Assembly: GCA_947494715.1 (NCBI GenBank)
Contig: CANLWG010000007.1
Span: 124,001 to 188,000 of the forward strand
DNA: 64,000 nt
Source of the DNA: an uncultured Flavobacteriaceae bacterium
GTDB lineage: Bacteria > Bacteroidota > Bacteroidia > Flavobacteriales > Flavobacteriaceae
Reading direction: 5' to 3'
The position numbers and the translations under genes were made by a program. Below, piece after piece: positions 34,597 to 43,873 of the stretch (positions within the stretch are counted from its first letter, which is position 1; the number at the start of each line of letters is the position of its first letter). Below the pieces are notes generated by a model. That model did no database searches. It was given only the letters and a program-made list of their open reading frames with translations, and was not told the DNA's origin.

Positions 34597-36006
34597 TCAA
34601 TTGCGAAATTTTATAGGTTTTTCAGTACCCCTTTTCATGGTATAGGGCAATTTATAAACGTTGCCGTTGAAATCTCCAAAGAAAAGCTCTGACTTACCAA
34701 ATTTTTCAGGATTTCCGTTCGCCCAAAAGAATTGAAAGGGAGCTTTTGCTTGTATAGGTCTTCTAACATAGGAGTGGTTCCATCTGCTGGAAGTAGTAAT
34801 TTGTCTTTCCTTTTTCCAATGTTCTCCATCGTCCTTTGATATCCAAATGGCGATTTCTCCACCTGTACCATACTTTTGGGGGCCGGGTTCTGTGGGTCCT
34901 ACTACTTTCCAAATATCTTTTTCAATATACAGACTGCCCATGTCATAATTATGGTCGGAACTGCAAACGACATTTGTTTTCCATTTTTGACCTGTCCATT
35001 TTGTAATGCGCCATTCATAGGGCTTGTTTTTGGGCCCTGGCTCGTGGCCGTTACTGGTTATATAGAGCAAAATAGGATGGCCACTTTGATCAAACCGCAT
35101 ATCTTTTAGGTATACATTTTTCTTTTGGGAGTCATAGTCTATAAGCCTGGCCGGGCTATCAATACTACTAATGGGAAGTAATAGGGTATCCTGTTTTACC
35201 GTGGTCCAGGTTTTGCCATTGTCCTTGCTTTGGAGATAATAAAGGTCTGTCCGGACATCAGGATGTCCATTGTTGTGACGGTTAAAAAAAGTGGCCAATT
35301 TTTTACCTCCTTCGAATGAATTACTGACCTGATAATGCCCGCTACGGTTATTTTCACCGGATGGGATTCCCGCTAATTTTTGGGTCGGGGACCACTCCGT
35401 TCCATTGGCACTGGTTTCAAAATAGAGTTCCCGGACGCCCGTATACTTCGTAAAAAAGTGGAAAAACCCTTTATTGGTATTCCATACCTGCGGATAGGTA
35501 AATTCCTCCTCGGCGACGATTTGAAACTTTTCGGTGGACAAGGGTTCCGTACTTCGTAACTTGATACCCTTACGTTTTGTTCCACGACCACTGACAAATA
35601 CCCAAATATGACCATCATCACCCAAATAAATTACAGGATTGTCATGCGGGTCGTCAACAATCATTTTGTCATAAACCACCGAGGGTTTGTTTACGGTCAA
35701 GGTCTTATGGTCAAAAGAACCGATCATACAAAGTAGACGCCTTTTGTCCTCTTTGGTAGTGCCGCCGTAAACAAAAAAAGTTTTATCGGCTTTTGGAGAA
35801 TAGACCGCCAATGGAATGTGTTTTGCGGTATAGGTGCCCAGGCCTCCCGAGTATTTATCGCCATAGGCATATTTTTGGTTCAGCTCAAACCAAATGCCTC
35901 GATAACCATTGATTTTGGTATTTCTTAGGTCTATGGTATCCTGGGGGAAAAGAGAATTTTGGAAGAAAAGGAACAGGGTAAGAAGGAAAGAAAACGTATA
36001 CGACAT
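34597..36006 (-). CDS. BNR-repeat (sialidase-like propeller) secreted protein
   Basis: 469 residues from the ATG at 36006 (a TTG three bases upstream is less likely). Signal peptide SYTFSFLLTLFLFFQNSLFPQ. NGYRGIWFELNQKYAYGDKYSGGLGTYTAKHIPLAVYSPKADKTFFVYGG matches the BNR_4 family, a six-bladed propeller often encoded in polysaccharide-utilisation loci. S-DNGKTW-type Asp boxes are visible (SKDNGKTWTTV, SKDDGEHWKKE). Possibly a glycan lyase or glycosidase; the substrate cannot be read from the sequence. Confidence 0.82.
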   Translation of the reverse strand: MSYTFSFLLTLFLFFQNSLFPQDTIDLRNTKINGYRGIWFELNQKYAYGDKYSGGLGTYTAKHIPLAVYSPKADKTFFVYGGTTKEDKRRLLCMIGSFDHKTLTVNKPSVVYDKMIVDDPHDNPVIYLGDDGHIWVFVSGRGTKRKGIKLRSTEPLSTEKFQIVAEEEFTYPQVWNTNKGFFHFFTKYTGVRELYFETSANGTEWSPTQKLAGIPSGENNRSGHYQVSNSFEGGKKLATFFNRHNNGHPDVRTDLYYLQSKDNGKTWTTVKQDTLLLPISSIDSPARLIDYDSQKKNVYLKDMRFDQSGHPILLYITSNGHEPGPKNKPYEWRITKWTGQKWKTNVVCSSDHNYDMGSLYIEKDIWKVVGPTEPGPQKYGTGGEIAIWISKDDGEHWKKERQITTSSRWNHSYVRRPIQAKAPFQFFWANGNPEKFGKSELFFGDFNGNVYKLPYTMKRGTEKPIKFRN

Positions 36007-36035
36007 CAATACATGGATTAAAGGATTACGGTCAT

Positions 36036-36878
36036 CTATTCAATTTCAATTACCGGATTTTGTTCCAAATAGCCCAGGGATTGCAAAAAATGATCCATTT
36101 CCAAAACCGTTTCTTTGTATAGATCAAGATTTCTATAGTTAAAAAACCCATGACCTTCCCCCTCATATAACTTTAGTTTACAACTACTTCCCACTTTTTC
36201 CATAACTGTTTTGTAATACTGGGCTGTTGCCACTGGGATAAGTTTGTCATTGGTGCCCAAGAAGAATATCGTTGGTGGTGCCCCCCTTTTTATGTTATGG
36301 AGTGGAGAGAAGTCTTTGTAGGCCGCTCCGATCCTTTCATGACCATAACCTCCAGGACCGTTATCGATAACCGGATTAAAAAGGGCCAAAGCGTTGGGAA
36401 TGCAGCTAATGGATACATCGTCGGTTTCTTCGTTATAGCTCTCGATTAAGGCGGTTGCAGCGGCCAAATGACCGCCTGCCGAACCTCCGGCCGCAATAAT
36501 TTTTGAGGGATCAACACCAAATTCATGGGCATTTTCCCGAATGAACCTCAAGGAAGATTTTGCATCCTTCAGTGACTCAAAAGGTGTGGTGCCGTGTTTG
36601 GTCTCTGTGCGGTAATCCACCAAAAAGCAGACAAGACCTCTTTGCGAAAAGTACTGGGCATGATTCAAAAAATGGTGCCGGTCCCCACCTTTCCAACCCC
36701 CTCCAAAAAAGAAAACAAGGGCAGGATATTTGTTCTTTGCCTTTATATTTTCAGGCACATGAATTTCAATGAACAATCGAACGGTATCTACCTGTTTATA
36801 AAGTACTTTTTTCTGGCTCGAACAGGGGGTAAAGTAGGATAAGAAAACAATCGCCAAAATTGAATACTTTTTTAGCAT
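36036..36878 (-). CDS. Secreted alpha/beta hydrolase (esterase/lipase-like)
   Basis: 280 residues with a signal peptide ending near FTPCSSQ. Oxyanion motif FFFGGGWKGGD (57-66), nucleophile Ser133 in AGGSAGG, Asp211 in LGTNDKLIP and His243 in EGHGFF complete the triad. The BD-FAE-like branch includes feruloyl and acetyl xylan esterases. First gene of the minus-strand esterase / BNR / SGNH group. Confidence 0.85.
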   Translation of the reverse strand: MLKKYSILAIVFLSYFTPCSSQKKVLYKQVDTVRLFIEIHVPENIKAKNKYPALVFFFGGGWKGGDRHHFLNHAQYFSQRGLVCFLVDYRTETKHGTTPFESLKDAKSSLRFIRENAHEFGVDPSKIIAAGGSAGGHLAAATALIESYNEETDDVSISCIPNALALFNPVIDNGPGGYGHERIGAAYKDFSPLHNIKRGAPPTIFFLGTNDKLIPVATAQYYKTVMEKVGSSCKLKLYEGEGHGFFNYRNLDLYKETVLEMDHFLQSLGYLEQNPVIEIE

Positions 36879-37188
36879 ACCTACCTTTTACGTTAGGTCT
36901 AAAAATAACCATTTATACCATCCAAACAAGGTAGCTTATATTTTTTTAAAGGAATGTGTGACAATAGTGTCAATTTCGCACATATTTTGTGAGATCCCCT
37001 TTAAAAAACAGGAAAGAATAGCAATTGTTTAAAAATTTAATCCGAAATTTATGGACATGATAAATATCATAAAAATTCAAGCAATGCAGGCGTAGCTTTG
37101 AAAATTAACGAGCACACTATGGGGCTCGGCATTTTGCGCTTGTAGCGCATATTTCCAAGACAAACTAGTATAACCAAATATCAATCGT
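36879..37188. other. 310-bp divergent spacer (esterase / doxX)
   Basis: Holds the doxX promoter described separately, a perfect 5-4-5 inverted repeat TGACA-ATAG-TGTCA (36959-36972) of unknown role and a small hairpin TGCGC-TTGTA-GCGCA near 37135. No gene is seen. The promoter of the esterase gene is not obvious. Confidence 0.5.
37058..37100 (+). promoter_or_regulatory. doxX promoter with Crp/Fnr-like operator
   Basis: Palindrome TGAT-AAAT-ATCA at 37058-37069, 23 bp, then TAGCTTTG (37093-37100), an exact TAnnTTTG. The predicted 5' UTR is about 83 nt. Same geometry as the korAB promoter. Confidence 0.6.
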
Positions 37189-37683
37189 ATGATAACAATT
37201 CGAAATGAAAAACACTTGAGAAATGGCCTCGTGCTATTGCGACTCTTTATCGGGTGGCATTTTTTGTATGAGGGGATTATTAAATTGTACAATCCAGATT
37301 GGACCTCCTTCGGGTATTTAGCTTCTGCGCAAGGACCTTTTAGGCCCCTTTTCGTGGCAATTACGAGCGATTCCTTGATAGGTATTGCAGATTGGATGAA
37401 TGTAATGGCCTTGATTTTTGTTGGTATTACCTTGATTTTGGGGATCTGGGAGAAATGGGGGGCTATGGTCGGTATGTTCCTATTGGCTTTGTATTATCTT
37501 GCCCATCCTTCGTTCCCATGGGTTACTCAATTGAATGTTGAAGGAAGCTACTGGTTTGTAAACAAAAATCTTATAGAACTTATGGCTTGTTTTGTACTTT
37601 ATCAAGTTCCCACAGGTCAGTATTTTGGATTGAGTGGAATTCTCAAAAAGGATAAGGAAATAACTAAAACCGAATTATCATGA
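37189..37683 (+). CDS. DoxX-family membrane protein
   Basis: 164 residues with four membrane segments; RNGLVLLRLFIGWHFLYEGIIKLYNPDWTSFGYL is the DoxX signature. In several bacteria DoxX proteins are linked to quinone/thiol redox processes in the membrane. Its last four bases (ATGA) overlap the start of the oxidoreductase gene, so the two are coupled. The operon has the same promoter type as the ferredoxin-linked genes. Confidence 0.85.
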   Translation: MITIRNEKHLRNGLVLLRLFIGWHFLYEGIIKLYNPDWTSFGYLASAQGPFRPLFVAITSDSLIGIADWMNVMALIFVGITLILGIWEKWGAMVGMFLLALYYLAHPSFPWVTQLNVEGSYWFVNKNLIELMACFVLYQVPTGQYFGLSGILKKDKEITKTELS

Positions 37684-39323
37684 AATGGACAAGAAGAGAC
37701 GCGCTTAAAGGTTTAGGGGGTATTCCGATACTAGGAGCTGTTTGGTGGGCTGGTGCCGCCAATACAGTTTCCAAGAAGAGGGAGCGTTCCGCTATATTAG
37801 AGCAATTGAATATACAACCCTCATTACCTGGGGCGGTACCGGGCATTAGCGGTAATCCAGTTCGGGTCGGGATTATTGGTTTTGGTATTCGGGGTCAGCA
37901 ATTGTGTCGTGCACTTGGCTTTGCTACCAAAAAATGGAAGGAGGATATGAAATTGGCTGCTGAGGAAAATCCAAAACATTCCGCCCTCAAGGATTTCATG
38001 GCACAAGAGAAATTGAACATAAAATTGACCGGTGTTTGTGATATTTTTGACTATAGGGCAAACCTTGCGTTGGAATCCTTTACCACGGACGATAATAAGA
38101 TAAAGAGATACCGTACCCACGAAGAAATGATTCGCAGCGGGGAGATAGATGCCGTGGTAATAGCAACTCCGGATCACTGGCATGCACCTATGGCCATAGA
38201 TGCATTGGAAAACAATATACATGTATATGTAGAAAAACCAATGACGCATACCGTTGAGGAGACGTACCGGTTACGAGATGCCGCAAGGAAATCCAAAGCA
38301 GTTTTGCAAGTTGGGCATCAGCATAGACAGACGTTGAGTTTCCTGACGGCCAAGGACATTATTAAAAAGGGGACTCTTGGACATGTATCCTTGATTCAGA
38401 CGAACACCAATAGAAATGATGACAATGGCGCTTGGATGTATGACATTCACGAGGATGCCAGTCCGCAAACTATTGATTGGGAAATGTTCCTAGGTTCTGC
38501 CCCTAAAGTTCCTTTCAACAAAAATCACTTCTTCAGATGGCGTAAATGGTGGGCCTACGGTTCAGGACTTTCTGGGGACTTGTTGTCCCATGACTATGAT
38601 CGTCTTAATTGTGTTTTGGATATGGGAATCCCTGAGTCGGTAATGACTTCAGGAGGTATCTATACCCATAACGATGGGCGAAACGTACCTGACGTATTAC
38701 AAGTAAACATGGAATTCCCCAATTACTCAACAGGCAGTAGTCAAAAGGAAGGCAAGGAGAAGGGTATGACCTTTGTATATAGTGCTACCCTAGGTAACGG
38801 ATTTAACCGCCCCACCATTCTTATGGGGCATGATGGTACGATGGAACTCGGAAACCGATTAACGGTTTGGCCGGATGGTAGATCCACACGATATGCCAAT
38901 ATGATCGAGGCCGAAAGGATGAATCCGGGTGTACCTATTTATCAATACAATCCAGGAGCAAATTCACCTGATGCCGTTGCCTCTGCTACCTCGCAGTATT
39001 TTGCGGATAAAGGACTCATGTGGACCTATATCAATGGGGCGCGTGTAGATTCCACTTTCTTGCATATGCGTGAATGGCTGGGCGCCGCCCGTAATGGCGG
39101 GAAGGTAAGTTGCGGAATTAAAGAAGGTTTTGAAGAGGCCATTTCTTCGCACATGGCAGGACTTTCCTATAAATTAGGAAGAAGAATCGAGTGGGATTTG
39201 GAAACGGAAATGCTTAAGCCTATTGAAGGCATTGACTTTGATCAGGCACTTTTGGCCAATACAACCGCCGATAATGTTTCCAAATTTTTGGAAATGGAAC
39301 AAATGGATAAGATAGAAGGGTAA
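37680..39323 (+). CDS. Tat-exported Gfo/Idh/MocA oxidoreductase
   Basis: 547 residues. Twin-arginine signal MKWTRRDALKGLGGIPILGAVWWAG; Rossmann motif VRVGIIGFGIRGQQLCRALG (about 61-80); AVVIATPDHWHAPMAIDALENNIHVYVEKPMTHT contains the EKP motif; DLLSHDYDRLNCVLDMGIPESV is the typical second half. Such periplasmic dehydrogenases carry a tightly bound NAD(P) and usually act on sugars. Coupled to DoxX, which may pass electrons to the membrane (inference). Confidence 0.88.
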   Translation: MKWTRRDALKGLGGIPILGAVWWAGAANTVSKKRERSAILEQLNIQPSLPGAVPGISGNPVRVGIIGFGIRGQQLCRALGFATKKWKEDMKLAAEENPKHSALKDFMAQEKLNIKLTGVCDIFDYRANLALESFTTDDNKIKRYRTHEEMIRSGEIDAVVIATPDHWHAPMAIDALENNIHVYVEKPMTHTVEETYRLRDAARKSKAVLQVGHQHRQTLSFLTAKDIIKKGTLGHVSLIQTNTNRNDDNGAWMYDIHEDASPQTIDWEMFLGSAPKVPFNKNHFFRWRKWWAYGSGLSGDLLSHDYDRLNCVLDMGIPESVMTSGGIYTHNDGRNVPDVLQVNMEFPNYSTGSSQKEGKEKGMTFVYSATLGNGFNRPTILMGHDGTMELGNRLTVWPDGRSTRYANMIEAERMNPGVPIYQYNPGANSPDAVASATSQYFADKGLMWTYINGARVDSTFLHMREWLGAARNGGKVSCGIKEGFEEAISSHMAGLSYKLGRRIEWDLETEMLKPIEGIDFDQALLANTTADNVSKFLEMEQMDKIEG

Positions 39324-39357
39324 AGGTCTCATAGCGGCCCTACTGTTTTATTCTTAG

Positions 39358-39388
39358 AAAACCCCGATCAATTTGATCGGGGTTTTTT
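39358..39388 (+). terminator. Rho-independent terminator
   Basis: Stem AACCCCGATCAA / TTGATCGGGGTT, then T5-6, 35 bp after the oxidoreductase stop. The stem has few loop bases and A-rich bases on its 5' side, so it may work in both directions. Confidence 0.88.
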
Positions 39389-39727
39389 GGTTTCCGTCCT
39401 CAAAGTTGTAGAAACCGTTGCTTCATTGTTGTTCACTACGTTTGTTAGAACAGCAAAATACATTATCGTCATTATTTTAGGGCTTGCGATAGCTATAAAT
39501 GACGATTTGTTAAAAAAAGACCATCAAAATTATGGACATGATATTTGTCATGTTTTTTCTGCTTTCATGATTTTACATTTATACTAGTAAACAGATGAAC
39601 CATTCACTAGGATAAAAGTATCATCTAAAGTGCAGTTTTTGAAAAACCCAATTGCACATTTATCCTGGATTGACCTGATTTTATTAAGTATGGGTTGTAT
39701 TTATATTTAACGCTAAATTTTTTTACG
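39389..39727. other. 339-bp spacer with tonB promoter
   Basis: Apart from the operator and -7 element given separately (39539-39581), I see no gene or RNA. The operator lies about 190 bp before tonB, giving a long leader of about 140 nt. A 66-codon plus-strand ORF here looks non-coding. Confidence 0.5.
39539..39581 (+). promoter_or_regulatory. tonB promoter with Crp/Fnr-like operator
   Basis: TGAT-ATTT-GTCA (39539-39550) within ACATGA-N6-TCATGT, then 23 bp, then TACATTTA (39574-39581), a 7-of-8 match to TAnnTTTG. Same geometry as the other five promoters. Confidence 0.55.
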
Positions 39728-40456
39728 ATGAGACCTAAAAAAAACCCAAAAGCAGATTTAAATAAAGATAGTGGCCTTTTCTTCGTAATAGGCCTTACCA
39801 TAGTCCTTTTCCTTACTTGGAGGGCTTTGGAGTACAAAACGTATGAGACCGAGGATTATGTTGTTGAAGCCATGAACGTGGTGGACGACATAAAGGAGAA
39901 TGTGCCACAAACGGAACAGATTAAAACCCCTCCACCACCTCCACCACCATCGGCACCAGAAATCATTGAGGTTGTTGATGATACCGAAGAAATAGAGGAA
40001 ACGGTTATTGAAAGTACGGAAATAAATCAAGAAACTGTGGTCGATGCAGTAATTGATGTTGACGATGTTGCCGTTGGCGAGGAAGAAGAAGAGATTACGG
40101 TTCCCTTTGCCGTCATAGAAAATGTACCTATTTTTCCTGGTTGTGAAGATATGAGTACGAACGAGGAGCGCAAGGCCTGTTTCCAAAAGAAAATACAAGA
40201 GCATGTAAAAAGGGAGTTTTCCTATCCCGCCACTGCTGCGGAACTTGGAATTCAGGGTAGGGTATTCGTTCAGTTTGTCATAGACACCAAAGGTCTTATC
40301 ACAGGTGTTAGGACACGTGGTCCGGATTCCAATTTGGAAAAAGAGGCTGGCCGTATCATAGCCTCCCTTCCACAGATGACCCCAGGTATGCAAAGAGGCC
40401 GAGCTGTTAAAGTTCCTTATAGTATTCCTGTAAACTTTGTATTACGAACCAACTAA
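39728..40456 (+). CDS. TonB-family energy-transducing protein
   Basis: 242 residues from the ATG at 39728 (an upstream in-frame ATG at 39695 lacks any leader logic). One N-terminal membrane anchor (GLFFVIGLTIVLFLTWRAL), a proline-rich spacer (KTPPPPPPPSAPEI), a very acidic linker, and the C-terminal TonB domain (YPATAAELGIQGRVFVQFVIDTKGLITGVRTRGPDSNLEKEAGRIIASLPQMTPGMQRG). It couples the inner-membrane proton force to outer-membrane receptors. Tail-to-tail with the phosphoesterase gene. Confidence 0.92.
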   Translation: MRPKKNPKADLNKDSGLFFVIGLTIVLFLTWRALEYKTYETEDYVVEAMNVVDDIKENVPQTEQIKTPPPPPPPSAPEIIEVVDDTEEIEETVIESTEINQETVVDAVIDVDDVAVGEEEEEITVPFAVIENVPIFPGCEDMSTNEERKACFQKKIQEHVKREFSYPATAAELGIQGRVFVQFVIDTKGLITGVRTRGPDSNLEKEAGRIIASLPQMTPGMQRGRAVKVPYSIPVNFVLRTN

Positions 40457-40471
40457 CCCCATTGAAGGGCT

Positions 40472-41389
40472 CTAGTTCTTCGCCATCTGATAATCGGCGA
40501 GCCTCTGGGGCCCTTCCAATAATAGCCTTACAATTTGCAAAGTGCCATCGTCCTTGGTGGCAATTTGCCATTTTATCAAGGCTATTTTCCCGTTTTCGAT
40601 TTCAATTCCGGTTATACTTCTGGGATGTACGCAGCTACCATCGTTAAAAAAAGGAATATCGCCAGGTTCCGGAAAACGCGGCCTATGGGTATGTCCCGCA
40701 ATCGTAATCAATAGCTTGTTCCTTAGTATCCACTTTTTGATTCGCCTCTCAACCTTTCGGAGCTCCTTGTAGTTTTTTGCAGGGCTTGTGGGATCTGCAA
40801 TGCCCCATACTTGTAAAGGTTTCCAAAGCACCCGGACCAAAAACCTACCCCAACGCCAAAAAGTATAGTTCCACCAATCCGCTTGGTGACCATGGGTCAA
40901 AAAAAGTTCCTGTTGGGTTTCCCGATGTTTTAAGACAATGGCTTCATTATACATGATGCCTTCAAAAAGGTCCTTGTCCTTATCATCAATAGGTTCAAAA
41001 TAACTGGACAGATGTTTTTTTACATACTGGGGATCTTTATAGACCATATCATGGTTTCCCCAAAGCATGTGCAAACGATTTTCCAAATGAAATTGGCGCA
41101 ATAGCTTAAAAACATTTTTGTGGGCCTCAAAGATGGCTTCAAAATGTATATTCTCCCATAGCTCGTCCCCATCACCCAGTTCACAGTACTGAAATCCCTC
41201 ATTGAAGTAGTGTCTCAGCGCATGGAAATAAATATTCCGGTTGTTGGCAAAGTCATCTGCAAAACTATTATCTCCCCGATGACAATCACTAAAAAGAATA
41301 AACTTTGAACTGTCATCAAAAGGGACTATCCTAGCATTTTTGTAGGCCCTGGTTAACCGAAAATTGGAAGACATTCTTGTATTTTCCAT
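40472..41389 (-). CDS. Metallophosphoesterase
   Basis: 305 residues, cytoplasmic. All five calcineurin-like motifs are present: FSDCHRGD (near 34), GDGDELWEN, GNHD, HGHQADWW and GHTHRPRF, so the metal centre is complete. The arrangement resembles UDP-diacylglucosamine- or nucleotide-directed Ser/Thr-phosphatase-like family members; substrate unknown. Confidence 0.88.
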   Translation of the reverse strand: MENTRMSSNFRLTRAYKNARIVPFDDSSKFILFSDCHRGDNSFADDFANNRNIYFHALRHYFNEGFQYCELGDGDELWENIHFEAIFEAHKNVFKLLRQFHLENRLHMLWGNHDMVYKDPQYVKKHLSSYFEPIDDKDKDLFEGIMYNEAIVLKHRETQQELFLTHGHQADWWNYTFWRWGRFLVRVLWKPLQVWGIADPTSPAKNYKELRKVERRIKKWILRNKLLITIAGHTHRPRFPEPGDIPFFNDGSCVHPRSITGIEIENGKIALIKWQIATKDDGTLQIVRLLLEGPQRLADYQMAKN

Positions 41390-41488
41390 AAATATCCAAA
41401 AAAAGCGTTGAAACCCTTAAGGAATACCTTAACAATATTCCATTTTTTCTTTTGTAACTTTACCTCTCTCTAAACGACTAATACGGCT

Positions 41489-43870
41489 ATGAAGGACAAC
41501 AGAAATGTAGAGTCGCCTTTTATCCAGCTGATCAGTTTTAACAAATTGTTGAAACAATATGATGCCATGCTCGAAAGCGATGACGAGTTTTTGGTTACCA
41601 AGGCAAAACGTGTCCTAGAGGCACAGGCTCCCTATCCGGAACTTCGTGATGGATTTGCAGATGTCTCTCTTTTGAAAAAACACGAAAAGGTAATACGCGT
41701 TATTCTAGAAGATGCCTTTTCCGAAGTCTTAACGGACAACGAAATAAAAGCGGCCTCGATACCCTTTGATGATATAGTCTTCAATTCCTCAAAACGATTT
41801 CAAAAAATATTGGAAAATGCCGGGAAGGATTTTGTCCCTGAGATGCGAAATATTCCCGAAGACCAAATGTACATTGTCGCCTGTACCGTTATCCTAAATT
41901 TCCATTACGGGTTTCACTTGGATTTCAAAAGACCTTTTTTCTATGATATTCCGGATGCCAATGGGGTAATGCGGCATTACCGAATTTTGTACAATGCCGA
42001 TTTCTTCGAAATACATCCAACAGAGAAAGCCAAAGATTTGATCCAGGAAGATGTGGACGAACTTTTGGAAAATTTTGACAATCCGGAAATCTGGAAGGAG
42101 AAAATCCCCCCTAATAGTTTTATATCTAAAGGCTTTGTGATATCCAACATGTTCGATGTAACGGTAGAGCACTCCATTTCCGAAATAAAATCGGGTCTTA
42201 TCGCCAGTGACAAAAGGGGTAGCGATAACTTTATGGAAGATCTCCAGGAGACATTTCGATCTTTTTTTAACCTTTCTAAAATCAAAGTAGGTTTTGTCGC
42301 CTACAATCCGGAAGTGAATCAGTTCGAGAAGGTCTATGGAAAAGGAATGAACAGTTTTATTCTAAACCATTCGGAAACGGAAGCCTGTGACGAGGCTTTA
42401 TGCCAGGGCTCTTATAGCAAATTATTGAAGGACAACGAGTATTTTGCCATTTCTAATGTTGATAAGTATTTCAAGATTTCCGGGGGCATGAATCCCTATA
42501 AAAATCTGAAAGAGCAGGGTATAAAGAGTGCCATTTTTGCACCTATTGCTGATAGTGGAAAGTTACTTGGGGTATTGGAACTGGTTTCCACAAAAGTAAA
42601 TGAGCTGAATAGTGTTAATGCAACCAAATTGGAGGATGTAATGCCCTATATTGTATCCGCGGTCCAACGCTCCAAAGCCGAAGAAGAAAATTTGATCGAT
42701 GCAATTATCCAACATGAATGTACTTCCGTTCATGAATCTGTTTACTGGCGTTTTAGGGAGGAAGCCAAGCATTTTATCAAGGATAACTTGGAAGGCGGAC
42801 AACCGTCCTTCAAGGAAATTGTTTTTAGGGATGTACATCCCCTATATGGTCAGATAGATATTAAGAATTCCTCCCAGGCCAGAAATATGGCCATTCAACG
42901 GGATTTAATGATACAGCTTTCCGAAATCAATGATGTTTTGGCCGGGGCTTTTAAGTTAAATAAATTGCCGATTTATGAAGAGCTGATGTTTAGGGTTAAC
43001 AACCATATGGATGCCATCAAAGAGGTACTTCATACCAATAGTGAACAGGCTATTTTCAATTTTGTAAAAGAAGAGATTGTTCCAGTTTTTAACCATTTGA
43101 AGCAAACGGACGACACCTTGCAGAATTTGATATCCGCTTATGAGGCCAAAATTGATACTACAACCGAATCCTATTACGACCATCGTAGAAACTATGATGA
43201 AACGGTGATGGAAATCAACCAGGAATTGGTAACCGTAATGGATAAGAAACAAGAAGATGCGCAGGCCATGTTTCCGCATTATTTTGAGCGATATAAGACA
43301 GATGGGGTAGAGCACAACATGTACATTGGGGACTCCATTGTGGGCGATAGGGATTTTGACCCCCTTTATCTCAACAATCTTAGATTGTGGCAATTACAGG
43401 TCATGTGCGAAATGGAAAACACACATTACAATCTTAAGCCCCATCTTCCGGTACCGTTGGATGTCGCTTCGCTCATATTGGTATATAACACTTCCCTGTC
43501 CATTCGTTTTCGCATGGACGAAAAGCGGTTTGATGTAGATGGAACATACAACGCCCGTTACGAAATCATTAAAAAACGAATTGACAAGTCGTTTGTAAAG
43601 GGAACCAATGAACGTCTTACCCAACCTGGAAAAATGGTCATTGTCTATTCCCAGAAGAAGGACGAGCTGGAATATTTAAGGTATGTCAAATTCCTAAAAT
43701 CCAAAGGCTACTTTGATGGCAAAGTAGAAATTGTGGAATTGGAAGGTCTTCAAGGAGTTTCAGGTCTCAAGGCGATAAGGGCCGATATTTTGTACAAAAC
43801 CAAGGATGCGAAAACAGCATCTGAAAAAACATATACCTATGACGACCTTATGGAAGAATTAAATTCCTAA
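41489..43870 (+). CDS. GAF-domain signalling protein
   Basis: 793 residues, cytoplasmic. A GAF-like domain lies roughly at 245-400 (FNLSKIKVGFVAYNPEVNQFEKVYGKG ... NLKEQGIKSAIFAPIADSGKLLGVLELVS). The flanking N- and C-terminal regions are long, mostly helical and match no domain I know. No output domain (kinase, GGDEF, HTH) is evident. It ends 3 bp from the end of the HD-PycTM gene, tail-to-tail. Confidence 0.8.
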   Translation: MKDNRNVESPFIQLISFNKLLKQYDAMLESDDEFLVTKAKRVLEAQAPYPELRDGFADVSLLKKHEKVIRVILEDAFSEVLTDNEIKAASIPFDDIVFNSSKRFQKILENAGKDFVPEMRNIPEDQMYIVACTVILNFHYGFHLDFKRPFFYDIPDANGVMRHYRILYNADFFEIHPTEKAKDLIQEDVDELLENFDNPEIWKEKIPPNSFISKGFVISNMFDVTVEHSISEIKSGLIASDKRGSDNFMEDLQETFRSFFNLSKIKVGFVAYNPEVNQFEKVYGKGMNSFILNHSETEACDEALCQGSYSKLLKDNEYFAISNVDKYFKISGGMNPYKNLKEQGIKSAIFAPIADSGKLLGVLELVSTKVNELNSVNATKLEDVMPYIVSAVQRSKAEEENLIDAIIQHECTSVHESVYWRFREEAKHFIKDNLEGGQPSFKEIVFRDVHPLYGQIDIKNSSQARNMAIQRDLMIQLSEINDVLAGAFKLNKLPIYEELMFRVNNHMDAIKEVLHTNSEQAIFNFVKEEIVPVFNHLKQTDDTLQNLISAYEAKIDTTTESYYDHRRNYDETVMEINQELVTVMDKKQEDAQAMFPHYFERYKTDGVEHNMYIGDSIVGDRDFDPLYLNNLRLWQLQVMCEMENTHYNLKPHLPVPLDVASLILVYNTSLSIRFRMDEKRFDVDGTYNARYEIIKKRIDKSFVKGTNERLTQPGKMVIVYSQKKDELEYLRYVKFLKSKGYFDGKVEIVELEGLQGVSGLKAIRADILYKTKDAKTASEKTYTYDDLMEELNS

Positions 43871-43873
43871 GGT

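Noticed and set aside
36959-36972. TGACA-ATAG-TGTCA as a seventh member of the operator set
   Set aside because: The half-sites are spaced differently from TGAY-N4-RTCA and no TAnnTTTR element lies at the 23-bp position on either strand.
39387-39587. 66-codon plus-strand ORF before tonB
   Set aside because: It runs through a terminator tail and the operator and has no coding character.
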